NCBI RefSeq assembly: GCF_000426465.1
Contig: NZ_AUFK01000017.1
Coordinates: 251,044-315,043 of the forward strand
DNA from: Epilithonimonas caeni DSM 17710
Lineage (GTDB): Bacteria; Bacteroidota; Bacteroidia; Flavobacteriales; Weeksellaceae
DNA: 64,000 nt
Direction: 5' to 3'
Part shown: in pieces, positions 26,470 to 34,760 of the stretch
Layout of the letters: each line of letters opens with the position of its first letter
How positions within the stretch are numbered: the stretch's first letter is position 1
Notes under the pieces: generated by a model
What the model saw: the letters and a program-made list of their open reading frames with translations, nothing else
What the model was told of the DNA's origin: nothing
Databases searched by the model: none
Program-made: the position numbers and the translations under genes

Positions 26470-27156
26470 TTATTTGTTATTGTTTCTCCATAAGAATTCA
26501 AATTTCAAAGAATTACTTCTTAATGTGTCAACCGTCTGTTTAAGCTCTTCGCAGTAATCACTTAGTCCAAGATTCATTTCAATTTCAGTTTGAATTTTCC
26601 AAAGTGATCGACCTAAGTAATTAATTTCGTTCCTTAATTCAACCATTCTATCTTCGGACATTTTAGAGTTCAAAACAAAATTTGACTCAGAACATACGTA
26701 GTCATCACCTGCAAGCACATATTCATTATCATCAGTTTGAATAAATCCTAGTTCGAGTGCCACTTTTTTCGACGCATCAGCAAAAGATTTTCCAATTTGA
26801 TTTTCTGTGATAGTAATTGTTTGCTCATCTCTATTAATAAATAAGTGAAACAAAACTACATCCTTCATTGAGTTGGTCAAATGTCCATTTTTTCTATGTT
26901 CTGGTACAACATACCAATGTAAATCACTATACATATCCAAGACTACAGCTACATAAGTTTTAGTTTCATTTTTAATGAAGTAAAATTTTTTGAATCCGTC
27001 TGAAGATGTAATATTATCAGTTATTTTCGGTTTATTTATCCAGACCTTAGCGAAATCTACATTCGGGCTTAAAGGTCTAAGATAAATAACACTTTTTGTT
27101 CTCTTACCTTTATTATTTAAATCATCTATTAATTTTTGTAAAGCCTTGTTTGTCAT
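26470..27156 (-). CDS. GNAT-like hypothetical protein
   Basis: 228 residues. A central block, TYVAVVLDMYSDLHWYVVPEHRKNGHLTNSM, then ITITENQIGKSFADASKKVALELGFIQTD, follows the order of a GNAT acetyltransferase: the post-strand-4 R-x-x-G-h loop, then N...S...A...GF at the C-terminal helix. An additional helical C-terminus is present. It is downstream of the PLD-like gene on the same strand (51-base gap), so they may form a pair. Confidence 0.5.
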   Translation of the reverse strand: MTNKALQKLIDDLNNKGKRTKSVIYLRPLSPNVDFAKVWINKPKITDNITSSDGFKKFYFIKNETKTYVAVVLDMYSDLHWYVVPEHRKNGHLTNSMKDVVLFHLFINRDEQTITITENQIGKSFADASKKVALELGFIQTDDNEYVLAGDDYVCSESNFVLNSKMSEDRMVELRNEINYLGRSLWKIQTEIEMNLGLSDYCEELKQTVDTLRSNSLKFEFLWRNNNK

Positions 27157-27207
27157 AAGTATTTGGTAACATCGCTATGTAATTAAAAAGTCCCTGCAGC
27201 TAGTAAA

Positions 27208-28926
27208 TCAGGAACAGATTAAATCTACAAACATTTTTTTTCTCTTATATTTTAATGCATTTTTATTGTAGAATGATTTTACCCAAGCAAGGTAGTCCGT
27301 CTTCAAATGCAATGGATTATCGTTCCCTGAAACTTTTCCCGACATTTCTAAAGCTTTAGATCGCGCATAATAATGATTAAAAATTCTTACAAATTCAGTA
27401 AAATAAAGATCACTTAAATCCTTATCACCTCTAATTACCAAAGTATTCTCATCATTATTCAAAATTGAATTATCACTATAATTTGCAGAACCGGAAATGA
27501 CAATAGGATCTTCACCTAGAGGATCAATAAGTATAATTTTATTATGAATGAAATTTGTCCCTACTCCACTTGGCTTTGCATTCAATAGTAAACCTGAATG
27601 TTTTTCTGCGAGCCAATCATATAGACCATCTTTTAAATAAGTTCCATAAATTATTACATTATCATAATCGTTTGAAACTAATGTAGTATGTATAGATCTA
27701 TTATTATCTAAGATGATGTATTTGAGATTTTCTGTATCTTTAGTTATTATTTCTTTCATATGCTTACTAAAAGAAAATGGAAACATTCCACAAATAAGAC
27801 TTTTTGAATTATCCATATATTCAGCATACGTTTTAAGAATAGTTTTTTGTTCGCGGGGACTGAAAAATACGGTTATACCCTTGTTAAGATTATCATACAA
27901 TATATCTTCTTGAATTTCCAAAGTTTGCTTACCTAACACTTCGTTAATTGGATCTTGTGCTAAATATTCCCAATATTGATGAAATTTTTGAGCGACCTCT
28001 TCATCTCTGATAATGTGAGCAGCGTTACATTGACCAAAAATTCCTTTTGCTGTTATATTGGTAGACCCCGATAATATCTCAATAGGTTTACCATCTTTCA
28101 GCAGTATCATAAATTTATTATGAGCAATATAGCTTTTATTTGCTTCTTCTTTTCTTGGAATTAAAATTTGTCTTGGAATGCCTGCTTCATTTATGGCAAG
28201 ATTATTTGCTTTCTCCTCTCCTCTGGAATCATAAATTATCTTAACATCAACGCTTCTATCTTCATATGCATCTTTCAATGCTTCTAAAATGGGCAAATAT
28301 TCAAACTCGTAAAAAGCAGCTCTAATACTATATGTTTCATCTTCAGCTTTTTTGATAAAGTTCAACAAAGCATCATCCAAGCCCTTACCAAGCCACTTTA
28401 ATGCTCTCAAAGAATTCTCTTCAGATACTCCCTCTGACCAAGGTCTGATATTCCCAAACTCTCTAGCATATGCTAGGCTCCCCGCTACCCCACGGTTAAA
28501 ATACACTGAGTGTTTTGAAGTACTTTCGTCGGGAATATTAACCTTGATTTTACAGCCAGGTCTATGCTCTAAAAATTTAGGCTTTCCATATACAGGAATT
28601 ATATTGTAGATATAATCGTAGGTTGATTTTACAGTAAAATCCTCCCACATAAATGATTGGATAGGATGCTCAAAGCTGCTGAATAATTCATTTTTTACTG
28701 CGCTCCCAACAGTTTCTTCAAAATATTTAAATCCTTTTAAAAAGTACTTTTCATTTTCTATCAAATCTTCTCTTTCGATAGAAAATCCCAGTAGTCCCTC
28801 AGTTTGTTGTTGGGGCATATCAATCGAAAGTATCACTGCTGAAGTTCCTGCAACGCAGGTCACTTCAAGTCCGTTCTCTTTAGCACGTGTTCTCATTGCA
28901 TTATTGTTTTCAAGGTTAATTACCAT
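27208..28926 (-). CDS. Phospholipase D-like protein with two HKD motifs
   Basis: 572 residues. Two HKD-type motifs are visible: AHNKFMILLKDG followed by ILSGSTNITAKG (near residue 268), and FIHNKIILIDPLG followed by VISGSANYSDNS (near residue 458). Paired HKD motifs form one active site in PLD-superfamily phosphodiesterases, including nucleases. There is no signal peptide, so it acts in the cytoplasm. Flanked by accessory genes, it fits a nuclease-based defence effector, but that is inferred from context. Confidence 0.8.
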   Translation of the reverse strand: MVINLENNNAMRTRAKENGLEVTCVAGTSAVILSIDMPQQQTEGLLGFSIEREDLIENEKYFLKGFKYFEETVGSAVKNELFSSFEHPIQSFMWEDFTVKSTYDYIYNIIPVYGKPKFLEHRPGCKIKVNIPDESTSKHSVYFNRGVAGSLAYAREFGNIRPWSEGVSEENSLRALKWLGKGLDDALLNFIKKAEDETYSIRAAFYEFEYLPILEALKDAYEDRSVDVKIIYDSRGEEKANNLAINEAGIPRQILIPRKEEANKSYIAHNKFMILLKDGKPIEILSGSTNITAKGIFGQCNAAHIIRDEEVAQKFHQYWEYLAQDPINEVLGKQTLEIQEDILYDNLNKGITVFFSPREQKTILKTYAEYMDNSKSLICGMFPFSFSKHMKEIITKDTENLKYIILDNNRSIHTTLVSNDYDNVIIYGTYLKDGLYDWLAEKHSGLLLNAKPSGVGTNFIHNKIILIDPLGEDPIVISGSANYSDNSILNNDENTLVIRGDKDLSDLYFTEFVRIFNHYYARSKALEMSGKVSGNDNPLHLKTDYLAWVKSFYNKNALKYKRKKMFVDLICS

Positions 28927-29073
28927 AAAGATAATAACAAACTATATTACAATGAGTTAAAAATAAATTAATTTTACAATCATATGATAAAATTTAAAAA
29001 GTCCGCAACCTTTTTTTAAAATATTAGGAATGGAATTAGATAGGTATATTTTAAAATGTGGTTGCTCCATATA

Positions 29074-29117
29074 GGCAAAAATGCGTTTTCGACCATAGGA
29101 GAAATTGCATTTTTGCC
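29074..29117. repeat. Inverted repeat at the end of the PRTRC operon
   Basis: Perfect 11-bp arms GGCAAAAATGC (29074-29084) and GCATTTTTGCC (29107-29117) separated by 22 bases. It lies just past the stop of the ThiF gene, so a transcript hairpin that ends or protects the operon mRNA is likely, although no clear U-run follows on the minus strand. Confidence 0.5.
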
Positions 29118-29129
29118 ACCCGATTTCCA

Positions 29130-29957
29130 TCAGGCAACTTTTATAGGCTGTGAGTTAAAATTTTGAAGATTCAGAAAAAATCCCCTGTTTTCGGTCATCC
29201 CATTTCGAAATAAATTCCAGAGGAGTGAGCCTCCTAATTGGGCTAAAGAAGAATTAATAAATAAATCCTGTTTCTCAAGTGCTTCTGCCAAACTGCAACT
29301 TGGAGTATCATCTACTGTTTCTGACTGTCTCAATAAATCACCGTATTCATCGGTTATAAAAGCAAGATTGGAAACCGTTTCATATTTTTGAGAATCAGGC
29401 TGTCTAATATCTCCGATTGTCGAGAGTAATACCTGTCCTGTACATTTACTGTTTCCAAAATCCATCCAATATTTTGCTGTATTACGATGTATATAAGTAT
29501 CATCCAAAGTTTTTAAAACCTCAGCGATTTCAAATCTTGTTTTCACATTATCGACACAGGAAATAAAAATATTGGCGGTCATATTACTCGTAATCCTGTC
29601 CGAAGCGTCTCTTTGAAATTTTCTAGTCTCCGCTTTCCAAGCCGTTCCGAAAAATCGGTTTGTCCTGTTGATTAATGCTGTCGCTTTATTAAGTCCAAGT
29701 TCGCTTTCAGCAAAAAGCTGTCTGCCGAGATTTGCTTCTTCTACCCTATCATCATCCCATAACATTACAGAAAGTCCGGGATGATCCATTTCGTTAAGCG
29801 CATAATTTATTCTGCCCAAAGCAGTAAGCATCTGCGAACCCGTTCCTCCTGCCCCTATCAGATTTATAGATATTGGGTTTGTCGGCTGAATAAAATTACT
29901 ATAGGTAAAATGAACTCTTGGCTTATTATTTACAATTGAATTATTTTGAATATTCAT
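29130..29957 (-). CDS. PRTRC system ThiF-family protein (E1-like)
   Basis: 275 residues. Rossmann ATP-binding loop INLIGAGGTGSQ (31-42), DDDRVEEANLGRQ (68-80), a Lys at about 91, and FISCVDN with Cys134 in the position of the E1 thiol or metal-adjacent Cys; later MDFGNSKCTGQVLLS. These are the hallmarks of a ThiF/E1 enzyme that adenylates the C-terminus of a ubiquitin-like protein. It is the last gene of the ssb-PRTRC operon and overlaps the PRTRC B stop by one base. Confidence 0.88.
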   Translation of the reverse strand: MNIQNNSIVNNKPRVHFTYSNFIQPTNPISINLIGAGGTGSQMLTALGRINYALNEMDHPGLSVMLWDDDRVEEANLGRQLFAESELGLNKATALINRTNRFFGTAWKAETRKFQRDASDRITSNMTANIFISCVDNVKTRFEIAEVLKTLDDTYIHRNTAKYWMDFGNSKCTGQVLLSTIGDIRQPDSQKYETVSNLAFITDEYGDLLRQSETVDDTPSCSLAEALEKQDLFINSSLAQLGGSLLWNLFRNGMTENRGFFLNLQNFNSQPIKVA

Positions 29958-30697
29958 TACAGTAGGTTTTTTAATTTAAGATTAGATTTTATAAGCACAT
30001 CATTTGGAAAATCCTTTCTGTTCTGAACAAGGTCTTTCCAAAGCGAGACACAATTTCCCTTTATAGGATTATGATTGTACATTAAGTGACTGAAATAGGA
30101 ATTGAAAAAAAAATGCTCCCAAGTAGCCGTAAATTCTTCCAAGGAAGCTGACTTTTTAATTTTAGTATCAACGTTCCCCATACAAACACTCCCGTTATCA
30201 TAGATGTTAAAAAATGGTGCGTGATATAGCGAAGTCTCTTCTGTTGGTCGCTGATTGTAATCAACAGCAAATATCTTCAAATGCAGTTTATCAGCACACC
30301 AAATTAAGGATGGTACTTTCGCTGTACCATTTGGTATTTCCAAATCCTTAGAAAAATATAATTCTCGTTCTGAAAATTCTGTGTACCAAATCACTTTTGC
30401 ATTTTCTGAATTGTCGATGAGTAAAATATTAGAAGAAATAATTCCCTGTGGTTTAAGAAATTCTTTTTCTCTGCAATTTTGAATTTTAAGTCTTTTTGCT
30501 AAATATTTAGCTTCGTTGGTTGTAAGTGGATGTGCATTAATGGGACTGCCATCTTCATCCATATCAAAATATTCAACGTACATATCAGAAAGCTTATCAT
30601 CACTTTCGTAGAAAACTAATGCTGATTTTGGATGATAAAGATTTTCAAAATCTTCTGTTACATCTTTTGCTTCAATATTATTATTTTTTCGTTTCAT
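29957..30697 (-). CDS. PRTRC system protein B (E2-like)
   Basis: 246 residues. The core is KVPSLIWCADKLHLKIFAV, then LYHAPFFNIYDNGSVCMGN. His159-Ala-Pro and Cys172 in GSVCMGN match the predicted catalytic region of the prokaryotic E2 family that covers PRTRC B. In a ubiquitin-like relay this Cys would accept the modifier from ThiF. The start is ATG 30697; the gap to the upstream gene is 19 bases. Confidence 0.85.
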   Translation of the reverse strand: MKRKNNNIEAKDVTEDFENLYHPKSALVFYESDDKLSDMYVEYFDMDEDGSPINAHPLTTNEAKYLAKRLKIQNCREKEFLKPQGIISSNILLIDNSENAKVIWYTEFSERELYFSKDLEIPNGTAKVPSLIWCADKLHLKIFAVDYNQRPTEETSLYHAPFFNIYDNGSVCMGNVDTKIKKSASLEEFTATWEHFFFNSYFSHLMYNHNPIKGNCVSLWKDLVQNRKDFPNDVLIKSNLKLKNLL

Positions 30698-30716
30698 AAC
30701 TAATTCGAGTTAAGAT

Positions 30717-31910
30717 TTATAGACTTGAAAAGTCGCCAAGTATTCCTGCAAGCTGATTAAGAATTTCAAAAACTTCACTTTCAAAATCCAGACTGTTATC
30801 TGAAACTTCTTTCCCATCAAAAACTTTGAAAACAATAGGTTCTTGAATTTCAGCATATTCATTGAATTCATTATTTACACTATCGATAATACTTTGATAT
30901 GCCCATCCTCTATCATCAGCAAAAAATGAAATGTATTTATCCATTGAAATAACGGCTTCATCATTTTCATCGTAATCGAATTCATCATCATTAGAGAAGT
31001 CCTTATTATTATTAAAATGTATGTTTCTATAGATGCGTTCTTCGGGAAATTTGCTGTATAAGGAGAAAGCTTTATTAGCAAGATTCAAACATTCAACATC
31101 AAAACTATCTTTTGCTTTAAATGAAGTTACACGCTGTTGAAAAAATGACAAATTATTGATAGATGCAATCTTCTGCTCCATAATATCACCAATTAATTCA
31201 GCCTGTTGTAATTGCTTTTTATATTCACAATTTTCATCCAATTCTTCATCTTGGTCAATCCAGTCGCTTAGCATTTCATATAACCAAAATAAGTATGAAG
31301 CTTCCTGTCTGTAATAAGGAATATCAATAATCCGATACAGATAAGTGCATACAGAAAGTAGCATTTGAGCTGTTTTTCTGTATTTCTTATGATGAAGCAT
31401 ATTATGAAGAGGAACGACAGGAATATAGTAAAGAGTCATTCCTGTACTGATTCTTTCTTCGCTCACAAAATATAGGCAGTTACCTTTGTGCTCCAATTTA
31501 ATATCCTGCCAATTTTTGATACTCGTTTTCATTTGCTTTCGGCAATGATTCAGAGATAGTGAGATGTTATATGGAAATTCAAAATCTTTATGATCAGATT
31601 GAGAAAGATTATAATGCTCTGACATTTGGGAAAGGGATTTATAAAAATCCCTCTCCAATTTTATTGTTTTTGATTTTGACAAATTTGATGTTGTGCTACA
31701 TTCTTTAAGCTTTGGCAGAAAAGCCGTTTTCAGAAAACCATTGGTATTTGTGCCAATGGGACAGACTTTCTCTGGTCTTTCTGTACTTCCGAACTGTCTT
31801 TTTCCTGCTTCATCCATTTCATAAAATCGCCTACCTGCTGATGAACCTGTTTTTGTTTTTTTTCTTCCGGAATTACTATTTTTCCTTTTATAATATTTTG
31901 TTGCATTCAT
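30717..31910 (-). CDS. PRTRC-locus protein in the F position
   Basis: 397 residues. A basic, low-complexity N-terminus (KYYKRKNSNSGRKKTKTGSSAGRR) is followed by a helical body and a very acidic stretch (NNNKDFSNDDEFDYDENDE). I do not recognise a catalytic motif. It lies between PRTRC C and B in the operon, where PRTRC F is found in other loci; the F assignment is by position only. Confidence 0.55.
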   Translation of the reverse strand: MNATKYYKRKNSNSGRKKTKTGSSAGRRFYEMDEAGKRQFGSTERPEKVCPIGTNTNGFLKTAFLPKLKECSTTSNLSKSKTIKLERDFYKSLSQMSEHYNLSQSDHKDFEFPYNISLSLNHCRKQMKTSIKNWQDIKLEHKGNCLYFVSEERISTGMTLYYIPVVPLHNMLHHKKYRKTAQMLLSVCTYLYRIIDIPYYRQEASYLFWLYEMLSDWIDQDEELDENCEYKKQLQQAELIGDIMEQKIASINNLSFFQQRVTSFKAKDSFDVECLNLANKAFSLYSKFPEERIYRNIHFNNNKDFSNDDEFDYDENDEAVISMDKYISFFADDRGWAYQSIIDSVNNEFNEYAEIQEPIVFKVFDGKEVSDNSLDFESEVFEILNQLAGILGDFSSL

Positions 31911-31937
31911 CTTAATTTTGATTTAATTCATAAACTG

Positions 31938-32156
31938 TTATCCTTTAGTTCCCATTACACTTTCAAATTGATATTGAATAGTGTCATCTTTAATCAGAGG
32001 AGCGGAAACCTTTGCAGTGGTAAGAATTGGATAATTATTAGCATAAAAATTCATCACTGCTTCTACACTCCATTTTGGTTCGGGGTCTGTCAGGCGAATA
32101 TCCTGTCCATTATCTTTCAGAATGAAAACCCGTTCTAATTGTGTTGCGAGTAACAT
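31938..32156 (-). CDS. PRTRC system protein C (ubiquitin-like)
   Basis: 72 residues (LERVFILKDNGQDIRLTDPEPKWSVEAVMNFYANNYPILTTAKV). The sequence and size are those of PRTRC C, a predicted beta-grasp prokaryotic ubiquitin-like family. The protein ends GTKG, so the mature C-terminus is already a glycine, as needed for adenylation by the ThiF protein encoded in the same operon. Confidence 0.88.
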   Translation of the reverse strand: MLLATQLERVFILKDNGQDIRLTDPEPKWSVEAVMNFYANNYPILTTAKVSAPLIKDDTIQYQFESVMGTKG

Positions 32157-32165
32157 AATCTATAT

Positions 32166-32714
32166 TTAAATGTTGGAAATTTCTTGTGGTTCTTGTGGCT
32201 CGGAAAAAAGACTTGGAGCAAGATGGACTTCATATTGTTCCTGCTTTTTCCTGATGTTATCTGCCTTATCGGGATAATCTGAAATTTTAGGTAGAGCAGA
32301 CCACGCATCTTTATATTTGCCCTCCTTTTCAAATTGCACTGCCTTTTGTAAGGATTCAGTAAATTTTTTATCCTTTGTTTCCTTTTCTTTTTTCTCCTTA
32401 TCACTTTTCTCCTTTTCCATTGCAGATTTCTTCTTGGCTTCTTCCATCTGTTTCATAAAGCTTTCCATATTTACCATTAAACCCGAAGCAGTCTGTAATG
32501 GTGTGCCTACCGTTTCAAAGAATCCGTTATCAAGCTCTTCTGCTGTTCCCTTTAAATTAACAGGTGGAATCAATTTTCTTGCTTCGTCTCCACACTGCTC
32601 ATTATTGAGCAATATGGATAGAACAAAGCCATTTTCTTCTGTTGGTCGAAGTATCAACTGCAAGTCACCTTTTAAATTAAGTTTGGCGAGTTGTCTAAAA
32701 AAATTGGTCTGCAT
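32166..32714 (-). CDS. PRTRC system protein E
   Basis: The start is placed at ATG 32714 (MQTNFFRQLAKLNLKGDLQLIL, 182 residues); a TTG at 32723 would add three residues. The N-terminal domain continues with EENGFVLSILLNNEQCGDEARKLIPP, the recognisable PRTRC E signature, followed by a long Lys/Glu coiled coil and a Pro/Glu tail. Function unknown. It heads the PRTRC part of the operon. Confidence 0.82.
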   Translation of the reverse strand: MQTNFFRQLAKLNLKGDLQLILRPTEENGFVLSILLNNEQCGDEARKLIPPVNLKGTAEELDNGFFETVGTPLQTASGLMVNMESFMKQMEEAKKKSAMEKEKSDKEKKEKETKDKKFTESLQKAVQFEKEGKYKDAWSALPKISDYPDKADNIRKKQEQYEVHLAPSLFSEPQEPQEISNI

Positions 32715-32723
32715 AGCTTTCAA

Positions 32724-33161
32724 TTAAGTTGTCTGTGTTAATTCGTTCAGAGAAAATTGGAGAGTCCAATATTCAGTACCCAAATGCTTTTCAAAAGCAT
32801 TATAAATGGCAGTACCATCAGTAAAAACCTGCATCTGATAACAGTTTAATACAAAATCCAATGGTTTCAATTGACTGATTTCTTCTTCATTAGTTTCCAC
32901 GAAAAACATATCATTGTTTTGAAACCAATCTTTAATTTCAGAGAAGCTTTCATCCGTAAACCTAAAAAAATCAACTGCTTCATCTTTATAATTAAGCCAT
33001 TTGAAAAAAGTATCATTTTCAAAAGGTTTTACAGAGTCCAATCTTTCAGTACATAATTCTCTCCATTGTTCAGTAGTATGAATGATTGCAAAATCACTAA
33101 ATTCATTTGAATCGATGGATTTGATAAAAAGATAATCTGTAGGAATTTTTGATATTTTCAT
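32724..33161 (-). CDS. Hypothetical protein between ssb and PRTRC E
   Basis: 145 residues, acidic and aromatic (FKWLNYKDEAVDFFRFTDESFSEIKDWF). No family recognised. It is tightly packed between ssb (15-base gap) and PRTRC E (9-base gap), so it belongs to the same transcript. Confidence 0.6.
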   Translation of the reverse strand: MKISKIPTDYLFIKSIDSNEFSDFAIIHTTEQWRELCTERLDSVKPFENDTFFKWLNYKDEAVDFFRFTDESFSEIKDWFQNNDMFFVETNEEEISQLKPLDFVLNCYQMQVFTDGTAIYNAFEKHLGTEYWTLQFSLNELTQTT

Positions 33162-33176
33162 TGTTTAAATTTTAAA

Positions 33177-33578
33177 TTAAAATGGTAAATCATCATCCTT
33201 ATCTCCGACTAAAGCACTTGCTGTTTGTGGTTTGGCTTCGATGGTTGAATTAGTATTAACATCCGCCTTACCTCCTCCTCCGTGAACTTTAATAAATGAT
33301 GTGAGAAAATTTAGACCCGAACGAATCTCTCCATCTTTTCCTATCCAAGCACTTGCACTTGGTTTTCCTGTCAGCTCTACCAAAGTACCTTTGGTAAGAA
33401 TTTTAGCTACATTAGAACTAATCCAGTATGAACAGTTATAAAATGTGGTCTGTTCTACTCTATCTCCTTGTTTATTTTTAAAGCTATCATTTATAGCTAC
33501 TGAAAAATTAACAACTTGTCTGTCATTTGCTAATGCGTTAACTTCCGCATTCTTTGTAATTCTGCCTACGATGTTCAT
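33177..33578 (-). CDS. ssb: Single-stranded DNA-binding protein
   Basis: 133 residues: an OB fold beginning MNIVGRITKNAEVNALANDRQVVNFSVAIND, with YNCSYWISSNVAKILTKGTLVELTGKPSA, a short linker, and the acidic tip DDDLPF that recruits SSB partners. It is an element-borne SSB, as in conjugative plasmid leading regions. It is first in the minus-strand ssb-PRTRC operon; copy 3 of the hairpin-promoter repeat lies about 275 bases upstream. Confidence 0.92.
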   Translation of the reverse strand: MNIVGRITKNAEVNALANDRQVVNFSVAINDSFKNKQGDRVEQTTFYNCSYWISSNVAKILTKGTLVELTGKPSASAWIGKDGEIRSGLNFLTSFIKVHGGGGKADVNTNSTIEAKPQTASALVGDKDDDLPF

Positions 33579-33852
33579 AATAATTGAATTTAAATTGTTT
33601 AAAATTATTTTCGTTTTCTAAAAATTTCTTGAGTGAATTGATTTGGTATCGAGGACACTCGGTTTTCTCTATTGTTTTTCCTAATTGGAAATGATTATTT
33701 ATATATTTTTTTGATATTTCCGAAGATGTCAAAGAGCATAAGTTGAATTGATTTGTATAACTGAGGTTCCGGTTTTTCTTTGCTTATGACCATAGAAAAA
33801 GAGCAGGCGCATAAAACCCAAGGAAAAAGAGTCACTAATTATATTTATTTTC

Positions 33853-33998
33853 AGGGCTTGAAATATTTTTGTCCGAAGGATTTAGGAGTTTCTGACAAAT
33901 TATCGGAACTGGTGTAGAAAATTTTTTAGATACCCAAAAAGATTTTTTTGTGAGAAAGCCTCTTTTCTACATTTGCAATTGTAAAAACAAAAACACAG
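33853..33998 (+). repeat. Hairpin-promoter repeat, copy 3 (upstream of ssb)
   Basis: Third module: GAAATATTTTTGTCCGAAGGA, GGAGTTTCTGA, then a hairpin (33891-33930) in which TCTGACAAATTATC pairs with GAAAATTTTTTAGA at 12 of 14 positions. Then come ACCCAAAAAGA, TTTTTTTG (33943-33950), a 17-base gap, and TACATTTG (33968-33975). Rightward transcription would enter the iteron region; leftward lies ssb. Confidence 0.8.
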
Positions 33999-34246
33999 TT
34001 ATTAAATCAACTTATCAATTTACACTGGTGAATAATATCAAACTAATTGCAATACATATTGTTTACAATCGGTTTATTTGTAAAGATGTAAAGACATAAT
34101 TTTTGTACTAAAAGATTATATTTTTTCTTTAAAAGCAAAAGCTTAAATTCCTTTTAGAGAAAAAAGAACTTTTATATATTTTTAGAAATACTTTTACTGT
34201 ACTCCACTATTATCCTGCAGCAGCTGTTTGAGAGGATTTTAAGAAT
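33999..34246. other. AT-rich stretch beside the iterons
   Basis: About 250 bases with no gene, dominated by A/T tracts (TTATATTTTTTCTTTAAAAG and similar). An AT-rich unwinding region next to iterons is expected at a replication origin, but no repeats of the usual 13-mer kind stand out. Confidence 0.4.
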
Positions 34247-34519
34247 GAGTGTGTTTCCGAAAGATAGATGATCGCTTTTCCGAAAAAGAGATCAGTGCTT
34301 TTCCGAACATCAATCAAAATACGAATGAGTGCGTTTCCGAATTTTTCAATCCAACATTCAGTATTTATCCACAATTATCAAAATTTCGACAATGTAAAGA
34401 GTTCGTTTCCGAATCTAATAGTATAAAAGAGATAATTTTCGTCCGACTAGTTGGGTTTAGGAGCGCTTTTCCGAAATATCCAGAGTGCTTTTCCGAAATA
34501 AAATGAGCGCCTTTCCGAA
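34247..34519 (+). other. Iteron array, probable replication origin
   Basis: Eight copies of a 15-mer, consensus GAGTGCTTTTCCGAA, start at 34247, 34270, 34293, 34327, 34399, 34461, 34483 and 34505. All are on the + strand. CCGAA is invariant and so is the TT before it. Spacings of 22-23 bases (two helical turns) group them as 3 and 3, with two singles, and a DnaA box sits between the fourth and fifth. This is the layout of an iteron-controlled theta origin. The initiator candidate is the 364-residue protein at 37623-38717. Confidence 0.8.
34365..34373 (+). promoter_or_regulatory. DnaA box inside the iteron array
   Basis: TTATCCACA, a perfect match to the bacterial DnaA-box consensus, between iterons 4 and 5. 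Confidence 0.75.
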
Positions 34520-34760
34520 TTGAAGAATTTGCTTAAACCGATTATACTTTTAAATGACATAGTCATAGGCGACAAAATAAACTCAATGGTCACATATGTT
34601 CAATTCTTAATCATAGATCGCCTTGAATAAAACTTTTGAATATTCAATTATGACTTTTTACAATCATAAAAGTTCACTCCGCCATTTATAACAATTAGTT
34701 TAATAGCAGTAATACGGTTAAATATGAATTTTGTAAAATAATTTAACAAAAGAATTACTG

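Noticed and set aside
33538-33732. A 64-residue minus-strand ORF overlapping the ssb start
   Set aside because: It overlaps ssb by 41 bases in another frame and shows no domain or good start; likely chance in AT-rich DNA.
34249-34506. An 85-residue + strand ORF across the iteron region
   Set aside because: Its composition (repeated FPK/FSE-type peptides) comes directly from the repeated CTTTTCCGAA units; the DNA repeat explains it better than a protein.
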